Shown here: in pieces, positions 26,022 through 34,800 of the stretch
How the letters are laid out: each line of letters begins with the position of its first letter
Position numbering within the stretch: position 1 is the first letter of the stretch
NCBI RefSeq assembly: GCF_021390335.1
Contig: NZ_JAJUXK010000004.1
Coordinates: 1,272,897-1,336,896 of the forward strand
DNA: 64,000 nt
DNA from: Dyadobacter sp. CY343
Lineage (GTDB): Bacteria; Bacteroidota; Bacteroidia; Cytophagales; Spirosomataceae
Direction: 5' to 3'
Notes under the pieces: model-generated
The model's input: the letters and a program-made list of their open reading frames with translations, nothing else
The model's database searches: none
Told to the model about the DNA's origin: nothing
Made by a program: the position numbers and the translations under genes

Positions 26022-28400
26022 ATGAAAAACCTGCTACTCCCTTTATTTCTATTGCTGGTGTCGGTCGCAACCTTCGCCCAGCAGCTTCCGCCTTCGGCGA
26101 CCTATCAGTACAACGACCGGTTTGAACAACTGGGCCCGATGCTGCCTACTCCCAATTCCACGCGGGCCGCTTCCGGCGCTCCCGGCCGTGAATACTGGCA
26201 GCAGCGCGCTGATTACGACATTAAAGCAGAACTTGACGACGAAAACCGCCGCATTATCGGATCAGAAACGATCACTTTTTTCAATAACTCTCCCGATGAT
26301 CTGAAATACATCTGGATGCAGCTTGACCAGAACCTTTTCAAAAAAGACGGGATCGGCGCTATGTCCCGGACCGGCGCGATCAGCGACAAAGGAATGACAA
26401 CCGCGCAGCTTGCCAACCTGAATAACGGCAGAGGCTCCTCGCTCGATCCTAAAACCGAATATGGCTACAATATCACAGCCGTGAAAGACAAAGCCGGCAA
26501 GCCTCTTCCCTACAAGATCAACGGTACGATGATGCGCATTGACCTGCCCGCGGCCATGAAACCAGGTACAAGCATTGTTTTCGGGGTAGACTGGAATTAC
26601 AATATCACGGAATACTACGGCCGCAGCGGCTATGAATTTTTTCCGAAAGACGGAAACGCAAACTACTTTATCGCACACTGGTTTCCCCGCCTTGCACCTT
26701 ATGACGATGTAAATGGCTGGAACCACAAGCAGTTTTTAGGTCAGGGAGAATTTGCATTGATCTTTGGAAATTACAAAGTGGCTATCACTGTGCCCGCTGA
26801 TCACGTGGTAGCAGCCAGCGGTGAATGCCAGAACTACGCCCAGGTTTTAACTGCCACGCAAAAGCAGCGCCTGAAAAAAGCGGAAACTTCAAAAACGCCG
26901 GTTCTGATCGTGACGCAGGATGAAGCTATCAAAGCTGAAAAGCGTGAAAACAAGAACCCGGGTAAGAAAACGTGGATTTACAAAGCGGATAATGTGCGTG
27001 ACTTTGCATTTGCAAGCAGCCGGAAATTTATCTGGGATGCGATGCAAACCGACGTTTACAAAAGCGGCCGCAAGATCTGGTGCATGTCTATTTACCCAAA
27101 AGAAGGTAACCCGCTGTGGGAACAATATTCGACCCGCGCAGTGGCGCATACTTTGAAATCGTACGGCGACCGCACGTTTGAATATCCTTATCCCGTTGCA
27201 ATTTCCTGTCACGGCGTAGCTGGTGGCGGAATGGAATATCCGATGATCAGCTTCAATGGAGGCCGCCCAGAGGAAGATGGCACTTACAGTGAGGCAGTTA
27301 AATACGGAATGATCGGCGTAATTATTCACGAAGTAGGTCACAACTTTTTCCCGATGATCGTCAACTCCGACGAGCGGCAATGGGCGTGGATGGACGAAGG
27401 TTTAAACACTTTCTGCCAATATCTTGCCGAAAAAGAATGGGATTACAACTTCCCTACCCGTCGCGGCGAACCCAACCAGATCACCGATTATATGTCTTCC
27501 GACAAATCGGTATTGACACCAATTATGGCTTCGGCTGAGAACGTGATCGGCTTGGGACCAAATGCGTATGCGAAACCTGCGACTGCCTTGAATATCCTGC
27601 GCGAAACTGTGATGGGCCGCGAGCTTTTTGACCATGCATTCAAAGAATATGCAAACCGCTGGCGCTTCAAAAGCCCAACTCCGGCAGATTTCTTCCGGAC
27701 GATGGAAGATGCATCGGGGGTGGATCTTGACTGGTTCTGGAAAGGCTGGTTTTATGGTACAGAAGCTGTGGACCAGGATCTGTTAAGTGTGGATTGGTTT
27801 AATATCGATACCCAGAATCCGGATATTGAGAAGGAACTCGCACGCAAAGCTGCGGCGGAGAGGCTGAATACCATGAGCAAAATCCAGGATGCCAAAACGA
27901 AGGGCGAAACGGTAGTGGCGCAGGATTCCACAATGGCGGATTTCTACAACCGCTACGATCCATTTAAGGTAACGGAGGCAGATAAGCAGAAATACGAGCA
28001 GTACCTGTCTTCACTTTCGGAAACCGAGCGCGAGCTGATCCGTGAAAACACGAATTTTTACACCTTATCCATTAAAAACAAAGGCGGACTTCCGATGCCG
28101 GTGATCGTTAAAATGGGTTTTGAAGATGGTACCGACTCTGTGGCTGTATTTCCGGCGGAGATCTGGCGCTTCAACGACCAGCAGATCAACAAAGTTATCT
28201 CAACCAAAAAGAAAGTAGTACAGTGGGAACTGGATCCTTACCAGCAGATCGCTGATATCGACACAGAAAACAATTCCTTTCCACGTGTAGCGAAACCAAC
28301 CCGCTTCCAGATCTTCAAGCAGCAAACCAGGAAAGCGCCAAACCCAATGCAAATGCAGGGAGCCGGCGCCGGAAAAGTAAGCACAGATCCGAAGAACTAG
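26022..28400 (+). CDS. Secreted M1 family metallopeptidase
   Basis: 792 residues. Signal peptide (1-19, ending TFA-Q). M1 catalytic features: HEVGH at 436-440 and Glu459 (WMDEGLNTF), with the aminopeptidase-type GGMEYP at 402-407 in place of GAMEN. An aminopeptidase N-like beta domain covers about 60-290. Expected to trim peptides in the periplasm or outside. The C-terminal 100 residues are Lys/Gln/Pro-rich without a T9SS domain. It ends in a strong terminator. Closely related large M1 proteins are common in Cytophagales. Confidence 0.93.
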   Translation: MKNLLLPLFLLLVSVATFAQQLPPSATYQYNDRFEQLGPMLPTPNSTRAASGAPGREYWQQRADYDIKAELDDENRRIIGSETITFFNNSPDDLKYIWMQLDQNLFKKDGIGAMSRTGAISDKGMTTAQLANLNNGRGSSLDPKTEYGYNITAVKDKAGKPLPYKINGTMMRIDLPAAMKPGTSIVFGVDWNYNITEYYGRSGYEFFPKDGNANYFIAHWFPRLAPYDDVNGWNHKQFLGQGEFALIFGNYKVAITVPADHVVAASGECQNYAQVLTATQKQRLKKAETSKTPVLIVTQDEAIKAEKRENKNPGKKTWIYKADNVRDFAFASSRKFIWDAMQTDVYKSGRKIWCMSIYPKEGNPLWEQYSTRAVAHTLKSYGDRTFEYPYPVAISCHGVAGGGMEYPMISFNGGRPEEDGTYSEAVKYGMIGVIIHEVGHNFFPMIVNSDERQWAWMDEGLNTFCQYLAEKEWDYNFPTRRGEPNQITDYMSSDKSVLTPIMASAENVIGLGPNAYAKPATALNILRETVMGRELFDHAFKEYANRWRFKSPTPADFFRTMEDASGVDLDWFWKGWFYGTEAVDQDLLSVDWFNIDTQNPDIEKELARKAAAERLNTMSKIQDAKTKGETVVAQDSTMADFYNRYDPFKVTEADKQKYEQYLSSLSETERELIRENTNFYTLSIKNKGGLPMPVIVKMGFEDGTDSVAVFPAEIWRFNDQQINKVISTKKKVVQWELDPYQQIADIDTENNSFPRVAKPTRFQIFKQQTRKAPNPMQMQGAGAGKVSTDPKN

Positions 28401-28418
28401 GAAATTACCGAAACCATA

Positions 28419-28455
28419 AAATCCGCTCCGGCACATCGCCAGAGCGGATTTTTTT
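28419..28455 (+). terminator. Rho-independent terminator after the M1 peptidase
   Basis: Stem AAATCCGCTC / GAGCGGATTT (28419-28428 with 28442-28451) plus a run of T. Confidence 0.92.
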
Positions 28456-28520
28456 ATGCAATTTCAAAATTGATTCTATGTAATTTCAAAATAGAAGTTA
28501 TGTAATTTCAAAATTGGCTT
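28455..28520. repeat. Three 22-bp direct repeats upstream of the dehydrogenase gene
   Basis: Three copies with exact 22-base spacing start at 28455, 28477 and 28499. The shared core is TATGyAATTTCAAAATwG; the last few bases of each unit differ. Inside is the near-palindrome AATTTCAAAATT. The block lies 38 bases before the ATG of the D-2-hydroxyacid dehydrogenase, a good place for tandem regulator sites. The spacing of about two helical turns would place all copies on one face of the DNA. Confidence 0.88.
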
Positions 28521-28558
28521 ACAAGGCAAGCGTGTTTTAATACAAAAAACCCTGAATA

Positions 28559-29506
28559 ATGAAGATCGTAATTCTTGACGGATATACTTTGAACCCGGGA
28601 GATCTGGACTGGGCGCCTATTAAAATGCTGGGTGAAGTTGAAATTTATGACCGGTCGAAGCCGGAGGAAATTGTGGAACGGGCAGCCGGGGCAGAAGTAG
28701 TTTTTGTGAACAAAGTGGTATTGTCGGAAGCTATTCTGGACCAGCTTCCGGAGCTGAAATATATTGGTGTGACTGCCACTGGTTTTAATAACGTAGATAT
28801 TGAAGCAGCGAAAAAACGGGGTATTATCGTCACAAATGTGCGGGCTTACAGCTCGGCTTCCGTAGCGCAGCAAACTTTTGCATTGCTGCTGTCTCTGGTG
28901 AATCGTGCCGAAATGCATAGTCAGAGCGTATTCGCGGGAGGATGGGCGGCTTCGGCCGATTTCTGTTACTGGAAATCGCCGCTTACCGAGCTGGCGGGCA
29001 AAACGATCGGGCTGATCGGGCTGGGAGATATTGGTTCGCAGGTTGCGCAGATCGCAATTGCATTTGGAATGAAAGTGATCGCCTACCGGAAACATCCAAA
29101 ACCGGTTGAGGGCATTGAAATGGTTACGCTGGACCAAATTTTCAGGCAAAGTGACGTAGTCAGTCTGCACTGTCCGCTCACTGACGAGACAAAAGAGATC
29201 ATCAATAAGGATAATCTGGCAAAAATGAAATCGACAGCGATCGTGCTTAACACAGGTCGCGGCCCGCTCATTCACGAAGCGGATCTGGCAGAAGCATTAA
29301 GAAACGGCGTAATCGCGGGCGCTGGGCTGGATGTACTTTCTGCGGAGCCTCCAAAAGCGGACAACCCACTCTTATCTGCACCGAACTGCGTGATTACACC
29401 TCACATTGCCTGGGCAACTTTCGAAGCGCGAAAAAGGTTAATGCAACTAGCATCCGAAAATCTCTTCGCTTTTATAAAAGGCAACGCGATTAACGTGGTA
29501 TTCTAG
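28559..29506 (+). CDS. D-2-hydroxyacid dehydrogenase (NAD-dependent)
   Basis: 315 residues. The NAD-binding Rossmann motif GLIGLGDIGSQVAQ (about 148-161) and the catalytic triad pattern of the family are present: Arg in NTGRGPL, Glu in LDVLSAEPP, His in VITPHIAWAT. It reduces a 2-keto acid or oxidises a D-2-hydroxy acid; the glycerate/hydroxypyruvate branch is the closest in appearance, but the substrate cannot be fixed from sequence. It stands alone behind three 22-bp repeats, which suggests its own regulation. Confidence 0.9.
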   Translation: MKIVILDGYTLNPGDLDWAPIKMLGEVEIYDRSKPEEIVERAAGAEVVFVNKVVLSEAILDQLPELKYIGVTATGFNNVDIEAAKKRGIIVTNVRAYSSASVAQQTFALLLSLVNRAEMHSQSVFAGGWAASADFCYWKSPLTELAGKTIGLIGLGDIGSQVAQIAIAFGMKVIAYRKHPKPVEGIEMVTLDQIFRQSDVVSLHCPLTDETKEIINKDNLAKMKSTAIVLNTGRGPLIHEADLAEALRNGVIAGAGLDVLSAEPPKADNPLLSAPNCVITPHIAWATFEARKRLMQLASENLFAFIKGNAINVVF

Positions 29507-29507
29507 C

Positions 29508-29732
29508 TTATTTTTTCTTTTTCTTTCTCCCGCTTTTCTTCTTCTTTTTACCCCAATTATTTTTCATAGCTGAATAAGACTTTTTACTAACCGTCTTTTT
29601 GCTCTTGGGCTTGGAAGTACCTTTCTTTTTCTTGGCGTTAATATTATTGACAAGCGAATTTTTTACACCCAGCTTGTTCTTTTTAGTATTAGCCGACTTT
29701 TTCGGGCCTTTCTTTTTCTTAGCCTTTGCCAT
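29508..29732 (-). CDS. Small lysine-rich basic protein
   Basis: 74 residues, nearly half Lys, with SKKTVSKKSYSAMKNNWGKK as the only stretch holding aromatic residues and a poly-Lys end. No acidic residue is present. The composition resembles histone H1-like tails and basic nucleic-acid-binding proteins; binding of DNA or RNA is inference. The stop codon is 1 base from the stop of the dehydrogenase gene (convergent). A chance ORF of this composition is unlikely because the reverse strand would be T-rich coding, yet conservation should be tested. Confidence 0.7.
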   Translation of the reverse strand: MAKAKKKKGPKKSANTKKNKLGVKNSLVNNINAKKKKGTSKPKSKKTVSKKSYSAMKNNWGKKKKKSGRKKKKK

Positions 29733-29845
29733 TTGTGATGAAGTTTTGAGAAAAGTTTAAATTTTCATGCCGGGGGATATTGAAGAAGAAATTGATGATT
29801 TTAAGTTAGATAGTCAGACTTTATTAAATTGCCCAAGCAACCAAT

Positions 29846-30373
29846 ATGACACAAATGAAATACCCGAATCGACTTTCTTCCGGTGCCAATAACCTCGTTA
29901 TCGCGCTTTCTGAAACGGAGGTCGCCAAGCTTTTCATGGACGATACACGTTCCGATATCGGCTCTGAGGCGGAGAAAATGAAATACGCGAATCAGGTTAA
30001 TGATCTCATTGTCAAATTTTTGCGACTAGATTATCATGAAGAATTTCAAGCAGAAATGCTCGTGATGGAGCGGCTGAAACCCATTGATTTTCGCGCGTAT
30101 GAAGTAGGTACCAGAGAATTGTGGCTCGATGTATTTGAAGACGAACTTACGCAGTTACATCAAAATGGGTTTGTTCACCGGGATCTCAGACGCCCTTCCG
30201 GGATCGGCGGCTTATATTACGATAATATCCTGCTAACCGAAACGGGTTTGAGGCTGATCGACGTAGGTATTTCTGCTCTCAGAGAACAGGTAGGAGACAA
30301 AATATTTGATAAATATCTCGAAACTGAACGCTCGGAAATGGCTGCTTTTAAAGAGTATTTCTTAAATCGATAA
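29846..30373 (+). CDS. Minimal protein-kinase-like protein
   Basis: 175 residues. Kinase-fold landmarks can be followed: a Gly-loop-like SSGANNLV (11-18), VAKLF with Lys28, Glu41/Glu43 as the helix-C glutamate, HRDLRRP (111-117) with catalytic Asp113, Asn127, and LIDVG (137-141) replacing DFG. Then the chain ends after about 35 residues, so most of the C-lobe is missing. It resembles very short Kdo/RIO-type or phosphotransferase-like kinases. ATP binding is plausible; the substrate is unknown. It is convergent with the gliding-CTD gene (11-base gap). Confidence 0.65.
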   Translation: MTQMKYPNRLSSGANNLVIALSETEVAKLFMDDTRSDIGSEAEKMKYANQVNDLIVKFLRLDYHEEFQAEMLVMERLKPIDFRAYEVGTRELWLDVFEDELTQLHQNGFVHRDLRRPSGIGGLYYDNILLTETGLRLIDVGISALREQVGDKIFDKYLETERSEMAAFKEYFLNR

Positions 30374-30384
30374 TCCCAAAACCA

Positions 30385-31752
30385 TCACCTCACGAGCAGC
30401 ACCGACCCTTCTTTCGAAACAGCCACACCTTTGCTGGTAACCCCTTCAATTTTGTAAAAATAGTCACCGCTACCGGCTTGCTGACCGCGGTAACTGCCGT
30501 CCCATGTACAATCTTTTTTATCAGAAAAGTACACTACCTCGCCAGAGCGGCTGTAAATGATGAACTTATTGAAAGTAATATCTTCCCCATTCTGCGGGCT
30601 GAAAGTCTCATTCTTTCCGTCGCCGTTTGGAGAGAATATTCCAGGCATAAATATCGCCGATGCTTTTTTGAGCGAAAGTATGGTACTCGCCGAGGCAGTG
30701 CAGCCCTCAGCCGACGTAGCCGTAACCTGATAAGTCGTCTCTTGGTTAATCGAGGCGATCGGGTCAGGAATTGCGGCATTATTTAACCCGACTTCCGGCT
30801 TCCAGGCATAGCTGATATTTCCTAAACCCTGTTCAGACACAAATGCATTCAGCTGAACGGGTGTATTTGGGTCGACCCGCGTATCTCCGGTCACATTCAC
30901 AGTGATGCCGGGAATCACTTCAACAGTGACTGTCCGCTGCACCGTTTTACAATCCAATGTCCCCGTAACGGTATACGTAGTGGTTTGCGATGGGGTCGCG
31001 AAAGGTTCTTTTGCCGTGAGATCATCAAGGCCAGCAGCCGGCGACCAGGTATGAGAAATGGCATTACTGGTAGTGGCCAACTTAATCCCTTGCCCGGCGC
31101 AGATCGTCACATTATCATCAGGAATATTCAATATAACCTCATCCACGGGATCGATCCGCAGCGGCTTAACCGTTGATATACAACCTCCTGACTCTTTTAC
31201 AGCAAGCTGATGATAACCTGGCGCGACTATAAAAACCGAATCAGTCTGAAAATGAACGGAATCGATCGAATACAGGTAAGGCGCAGTACCACCTTCCCCG
31301 ACGACCGTAATTTTACCTTTATCATTGGTACAAGTCGCATGTTCCCATCTGGCCGTAACTTCCGCCTGTGCGATCGTCACCGTTTTCTTGATCACAATCT
31401 TATTCTCCGGCAGCTTCACATTCGTGATCGTGAGAATAACTGTTTTAACCCCGGTCGACAGCCAATATACTTTAAACGGCCCAAGACCCGAACCCGCAAC
31501 CATCATTCCGTCAACCCATTCCCATTCGAATATAAAATCATCACTCACAGCCACATACATACTCCCAAGATCTCTCTCGGAAGTAAACCCTTTTTGTGGT
31601 AGCAGGCTTCCGGTGTACATAGCCTCAAAATAGGTACTAACCGAGCAAGCTGAGTTTGGTGTAAGGGTAAAATAGCTGGACGGAGAAGTTTGCGCGAACG
31701 CACAGATATTTGCTACCAGGATAGTCAGAAAAATCAGCAGGCAAAATCTCAT
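30385..31752 (-). CDS. Secreted protein with gliding-motility-associated C-terminal domain
   Basis: 455 residues from the ATG at 31752, where a signal peptide starts (MRFCLLIFLTILVANICAFAQ); an ATG 33 codons upstream is rejected. PKD/Ig-like beta domains (about 60-370) contain repeats such as TVTIAQAEVTARWEHATC and TYTVTGTLDC. The C-terminus holds a gliding-motility-associated C-terminal domain (type B CTD): PGIFSPNGDGKNETF...NKFIIYSRSGEVVY, WDGSYRGQQAGSGDYFYKIE. It should be exported by T9SS and act at the surface, possibly as an adhesin. Confidence 0.9.
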   Translation of the reverse strand: MRFCLLIFLTILVANICAFAQTSPSSYFTLTPNSACSVSTYFEAMYTGSLLPQKGFTSERDLGSMYVAVSDDFIFEWEWVDGMMVAGSGLGPFKVYWLSTGVKTVILTITNVKLPENKIVIKKTVTIAQAEVTARWEHATCTNDKGKITVVGEGGTAPYLYSIDSVHFQTDSVFIVAPGYHQLAVKESGGCISTVKPLRIDPVDEVILNIPDDNVTICAGQGIKLATTSNAISHTWSPAAGLDDLTAKEPFATPSQTTTYTVTGTLDCKTVQRTVTVEVIPGITVNVTGDTRVDPNTPVQLNAFVSEQGLGNISYAWKPEVGLNNAAIPDPIASINQETTYQVTATSAEGCTASASTILSLKKASAIFMPGIFSPNGDGKNETFSPQNGEDITFNKFIIYSRSGEVVYFSDKKDCTWDGSYRGQQAGSGDYFYKIEGVTSKGVAVSKEGSVLLVR

Positions 31753-31902
31753 AACAGGCTGGTGCGGAAGGTTATTCTTATCAGACAAAATAAGTAATAT
31801 TAGGTTACAATTTAAAATACTACAACCCGTGCTGGGCTGGTTTTTGTACAATCTGGTTTTCAGGTTAATTTTACCGTTTCACTCTGATCCAAGCTTCGCG
31901 TT

Positions 31903-32541
31903 TTGAACAATCGACTGGCCATCATATTATCAGTACTTTTTCACCCACTGATCCTCACTACCTACCTATTCGCATTGCTGTTCCTGCTCTCTCCCGATCT
32001 TGTCGGCGTAAGTGCATTTGAGCTTCCGGCGTTGGGCAGTTTGTTGACGCTTTTGTTCCTGAATACCTTCATCGCACCCGCCGTTGTAACTTACTATTTT
32101 ATGAAAATGGGGATGATCAAAAATCTCTATATTGATGATGTTTCCGAGCGGCGAGTTCCCTATCTGGCGACGGTCTTCATTTACGGGCTGGCGACTTACC
32201 TATTTGGCTGGCAACTTCAACCGATAGCGCAAATGGCCCCGCAAATTTCCGTGATCCTGGCCAGTGTCACATTGTCCCTCGTAATTGTAACCGCTGTCAG
32301 TTTTTTCTGGAAAATCAGCGCGCATGCGACGGGAATCGGTGGGATGATAGCAATACTTTCCGGCTTGATGATGCGGTTTGAAGAATATGCATTGCTATAC
32401 CCGCTAATTATCGCCATACTGATAGCCGGATTGCTGCTGAGCGCCCGCTTGCAACTGAATGCACACAGTCTGGCACAGATTTTCGTCGGCTTTGTTTGCG
32501 GCGTGCTTGTGAGTAGTATGACTATTTACTTTTACTTCTGA
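31903..32541 (+). CDS. PAP2-like membrane protein
   Basis: 212 residues from a TTG start at 31903, with six or so hydrophobic helices. KISAHATGIGG (about 136-146) and ARLQLNAHSLAQIFVGFVCG (about 183-202) resemble the second and third motifs of the PAP2 lipid phosphatase superfamily (SGH and SR-5-H), but the first motif is poor. If active, it would remove phosphate from lipid phosphates in the membrane. It lies 30 bases before the enoyl-CoA hydratase gene and may share its transcript. Confidence 0.65.
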   Translation: MNNRLAIILSVLFHPLILTTYLFALLFLLSPDLVGVSAFELPALGSLLTLLFLNTFIAPAVVTYYFMKMGMIKNLYIDDVSERRVPYLATVFIYGLATYLFGWQLQPIAQMAPQISVILASVTLSLVIVTAVSFFWKISAHATGIGGMIAILSGLMMRFEEYALLYPLIIAILIAGLLLSARLQLNAHSLAQIFVGFVCGVLVSSMTIYFYF

Positions 32542-32571
32542 GGTTATATTGTCGGACAAAAACGCATTCCT

Positions 32572-33351
32572 ATGTACGAGAACATTCTTTTTAGCAGGAC
32601 AAACGGAATTGCAAAAATCACACTGAACCGGCCGCAGGTATATCACGCACTGAGCGCCGCGCTGATGCAGGAAATCACCGCAGCGATTGCCGAAGCTGCC
32701 GGCGACGATCAGATCCGCGTATTGATCATCACCGGCGAGGGCGACAAAGCTTTCTGCTCCGGCGCAGATTTAAAGCAAACGCTGGAAGGTGGCGAAAGCG
32801 CCGAGCAAATGCTCAAAGCGTATTATGAGCCAATGATCCGAAGCATTCGCGAACTTCCGAAACCAGTTATTTGCCGGTTAAATGGATTGGCTGTCGGCGC
32901 CGGATGTTCGCTTGCATTGGCTTGTGATATCATTGTGGCCACTGAGGAAGCCTATCTGAGTTTACTTTTTGTACAAATAGGCTTGATGCCCGACGCGGGC
33001 GCTACTTACTTTTTGCCGCGCTTGATTGGAATGGCGAGAACATTCGAACTGGCGTCGACGGGCCGCAAAATTTTCGCAAAAGAAGCCGAACAGATCGGCC
33101 TGATCAACAAAGCTGTACCCGCGGAAGAACTCGATTCAGAAGTTAACAAACTGGCTTCCTACTATCTGGCCGCTCCTACCCTTGCAATCGGAGCAATGAA
33201 AAAGGTTTTGAACGAATCTTCGCACTCCGATCTGGCTAGAATGCAGGAACTGGAAAGGGTAAATCAGCAGATTTTGTATGAAAGCCACGATGCTCGCGAA
33301 GGTATTTCGGCTTTTTTACAAAAGAGAAAGCCTGACTTTCAGGGGAAATAG
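32572..33351 (+). CDS. Enoyl-CoA hydratase/isomerase family protein
   Basis: 259 residues, crotonase fold. The oxyanion-hole segments are SGADLKQTLEGG near 62 and GLAVGAGCSLALACDIIVAT near 106; a possible catalytic Glu follows in the next helix, while the second acid found in true enoyl-CoA hydratases is less clear (LMPDAGATYFLPRLIG resembles the PaaG type with Asp). PaaG-like delta isomerisation or hydration of CoA esters in fatty acid or aromatic acid breakdown is likely; the exact reaction is open. It is followed by tRNA-Arg. Confidence 0.88.
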   Translation: MYENILFSRTNGIAKITLNRPQVYHALSAALMQEITAAIAEAAGDDQIRVLIITGEGDKAFCSGADLKQTLEGGESAEQMLKAYYEPMIRSIRELPKPVICRLNGLAVGAGCSLALACDIIVATEEAYLSLLFVQIGLMPDAGATYFLPRLIGMARTFELASTGRKIFAKEAEQIGLINKAVPAEELDSEVNKLASYYLAAPTLAIGAMKKVLNESSHSDLARMQELERVNQQILYESHDAREGISAFLQKRKPDFQGK

Positions 33352-33382
33352 ATTTTCGAAACAAATTTTTGCAATTCAGTAT

Positions 33383-33412
33383 TTGTTAAAAACAGCCAGT
33401 TTCCTATCTTTG
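33383..33412 (+). promoter_or_regulatory. Promoter of tRNA-Arg (TTG-N19-TATCTTTG)
   Basis: TTG at 33383-33385 and TATCTTTG at 33405-33412 with a 19-base spacer: an exact match to the Bacteroidota sigma-A consensus, 18 bases before the tRNA. Confidence 0.9.
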
Positions 33413-33430
33413 CAGTCCCGTTCGGGAATT

Positions 33431-33504
33431 GGTTGCGTAGCTCAATTGGATAGAGCACCTGACTACGGATCAGGAGGTTTGGGGTTCGAATCCCTACGTG
33501 ACCA
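33431..33504 (+). tRNA. tRNA-Arg(ACG)
   Basis: Cloverleaf by eye: acceptor GGTTGCG / CGTGACC (two wobble pairs), D-arm with AGCTCAATTGGA, anticodon stem CTGAC...GTCAG-type with loop CTACGGA (anticodon ACG), T-arm GGGGTTCGAATCCC, discriminator A at 33504. No CCA is encoded. The A at position 34 is the substrate of TadA, encoded at 54099-54551. Confidence 0.95.
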
Positions 33505-33512
33505 CAACTAAG

Positions 33513-33540
33513 GCGCCTTTCGCAAGATTGGCGCTTTTTT
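33513..33540 (+). terminator. Terminator after tRNA-Arg
   Basis: Stem GCGCC (33513-33517) with GGCGC (33530-33534), then six T. Short but well placed. Confidence 0.75.
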
Positions 33541-33693
33541 GTTGCACCTTCGTATTTTCAGACAGGACATACTCCGGATGAGAGGTATTTAAAATCTTTG
33601 ATCGCAAGCTGCTATTGTGACATCGGCAGTAGATATTCGTAATGATCAGGGTTAGTAAGGAAAAGCTTAAACTGTTGAAAACTTTAAGAAATC

Positions 33694-34653
33694 ATGAACA
33701 ATGATCTTGAACCAGTGACCGAATTTATTCCGACTGTATTCATCTCGTATTCTCATGATGACAATGAACATAAGGCATGGGTTTTGAGGCTAGCAGTACG
33801 TTTACGCGACAACGGAGTCAACGTTCTTATCGACCAGATAAATTTACGACTAGGTTCAAATTTGGCGATTTTCATGGAGCAGGGGCTAACAAAAGCTAAC
33901 AGGGTGATTTGCATTTGTTCGGAAAATTATGTTGCAAAGGCAGACAACAGTCTAGGCGGCGTCGGATATGAGAAAAACATAATATCTGCGGCAATGATGA
34001 GCGACCAAAACAGTTCATGGGTTATTCCCATAATCAGAAACAATTGTGGGATACAGAAAATGCCTGTTGTTCTTGCTAATAGGCTTTACCTTAGTTTTGA
34101 AGAGGAGCGATTGTATGAAAGCAACTATGAAACATTGCTTAGAGACTTATTGGATGAGCCCGTTTATCCAGCTCGACCAGTTGGAAAAAATCCGTTTAAG
34201 AACATTCCTATTTTTACAGTGCAAAAATTTCTACCTAGAAGTGAAAAATATATATCTCCGGCGACCTCGGGATCAATAGAGTTTGATTATTCTAACAATG
34301 ACGGCTTTTATGCTATTGGAGTAGGTGAGCTAATGTTTGAATGCCACTTTACAAGAGCGGGAACAGGTGCCATTCATATGACCTCTAATGGACCAAGTAT
34401 ATATTCACTCTCGCAGATAAAACAAAAGACTGAAATTAGTAAAATCTCTGATGCGTCAAGATATGATACATCATCAAAGACGAGGCTTTTTTATTCAGGT
34501 CATGTTGCTATATATCAAAATAAAAGTGGATTTTATGCTGCCATTAAACTAAGGCATATCGACGCTGCTACTCACCCGCTAACATGGGACAGTGTTTATT
34601 TCGACTATGTTATCCAAACTAATGGCACGCCAAATTTTTTGATGCCTGAGTGA
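33694..34653 (+). CDS. SEFIR/TIR-domain protein with unknown C-terminal domain
   Basis: 319 residues. Residues about 12-150 form a SEFIR (TIR-like) domain: TVFISYSHDDNEHKAWV, LIDQINLRLGSNLAIFMEQG, VICICSENY and VGYEKNIISAA, where Glu93 is at the usual catalytic/conserved position. The C-terminal 165 residues are beta-rich (FDYSNNDGFYAIGVGELMFE and later strands) and not recognised; it may sense a ligand. Bacterial TIR/SEFIR proteins often deplete NAD in phage defence, so a defence role is inference. It is alone on its strand behind tRNA-Arg. Confidence 0.8.
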   Translation: MNNDLEPVTEFIPTVFISYSHDDNEHKAWVLRLAVRLRDNGVNVLIDQINLRLGSNLAIFMEQGLTKANRVICICSENYVAKADNSLGGVGYEKNIISAAMMSDQNSSWVIPIIRNNCGIQKMPVVLANRLYLSFEEERLYESNYETLLRDLLDEPVYPARPVGKNPFKNIPIFTVQKFLPRSEKYISPATSGSIEFDYSNNDGFYAIGVGELMFECHFTRAGTGAIHMTSNGPSIYSLSQIKQKTEISKISDASRYDTSSKTRLFYSGHVAIYQNKSGFYAAIKLRHIDAATHPLTWDSVYFDYVIQTNGTPNFLMPE

Positions 34654-34800
34654 TTTGGCATAAATTAAAAGAACGTTTAGCTCTTGAATCATTATGAAAT
34701 CCAATTTTTTTTGGATTCCATTACTATTTCCATACCTCCAATCACCTCATCATTTCCTCCTTCTCTCATACCTTTACAGTACTGACGAGGGATTTTCCAT
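34654..34800. other. Intergenic gap with a weak hairpin
   Basis: No gene seen. AATCCAA / TTGGATT around a T6 loop (about 34698-34717) could end transcription of the SEFIR gene but has no T run after it. A pyrimidine-rich stretch follows. Confidence 0.4.

Noticed and set aside
28455..28520. CRISPR array
   Set aside because: Only three 22-base units with almost no spacer and no cas genes; they are tandem repeats.
34730..34790. Second decayed copy of the XRE regulator 3' end
   Set aside because: The pyrimidine-rich stretch shares some words with 35880-35940, but no continuous frame or start could be followed.
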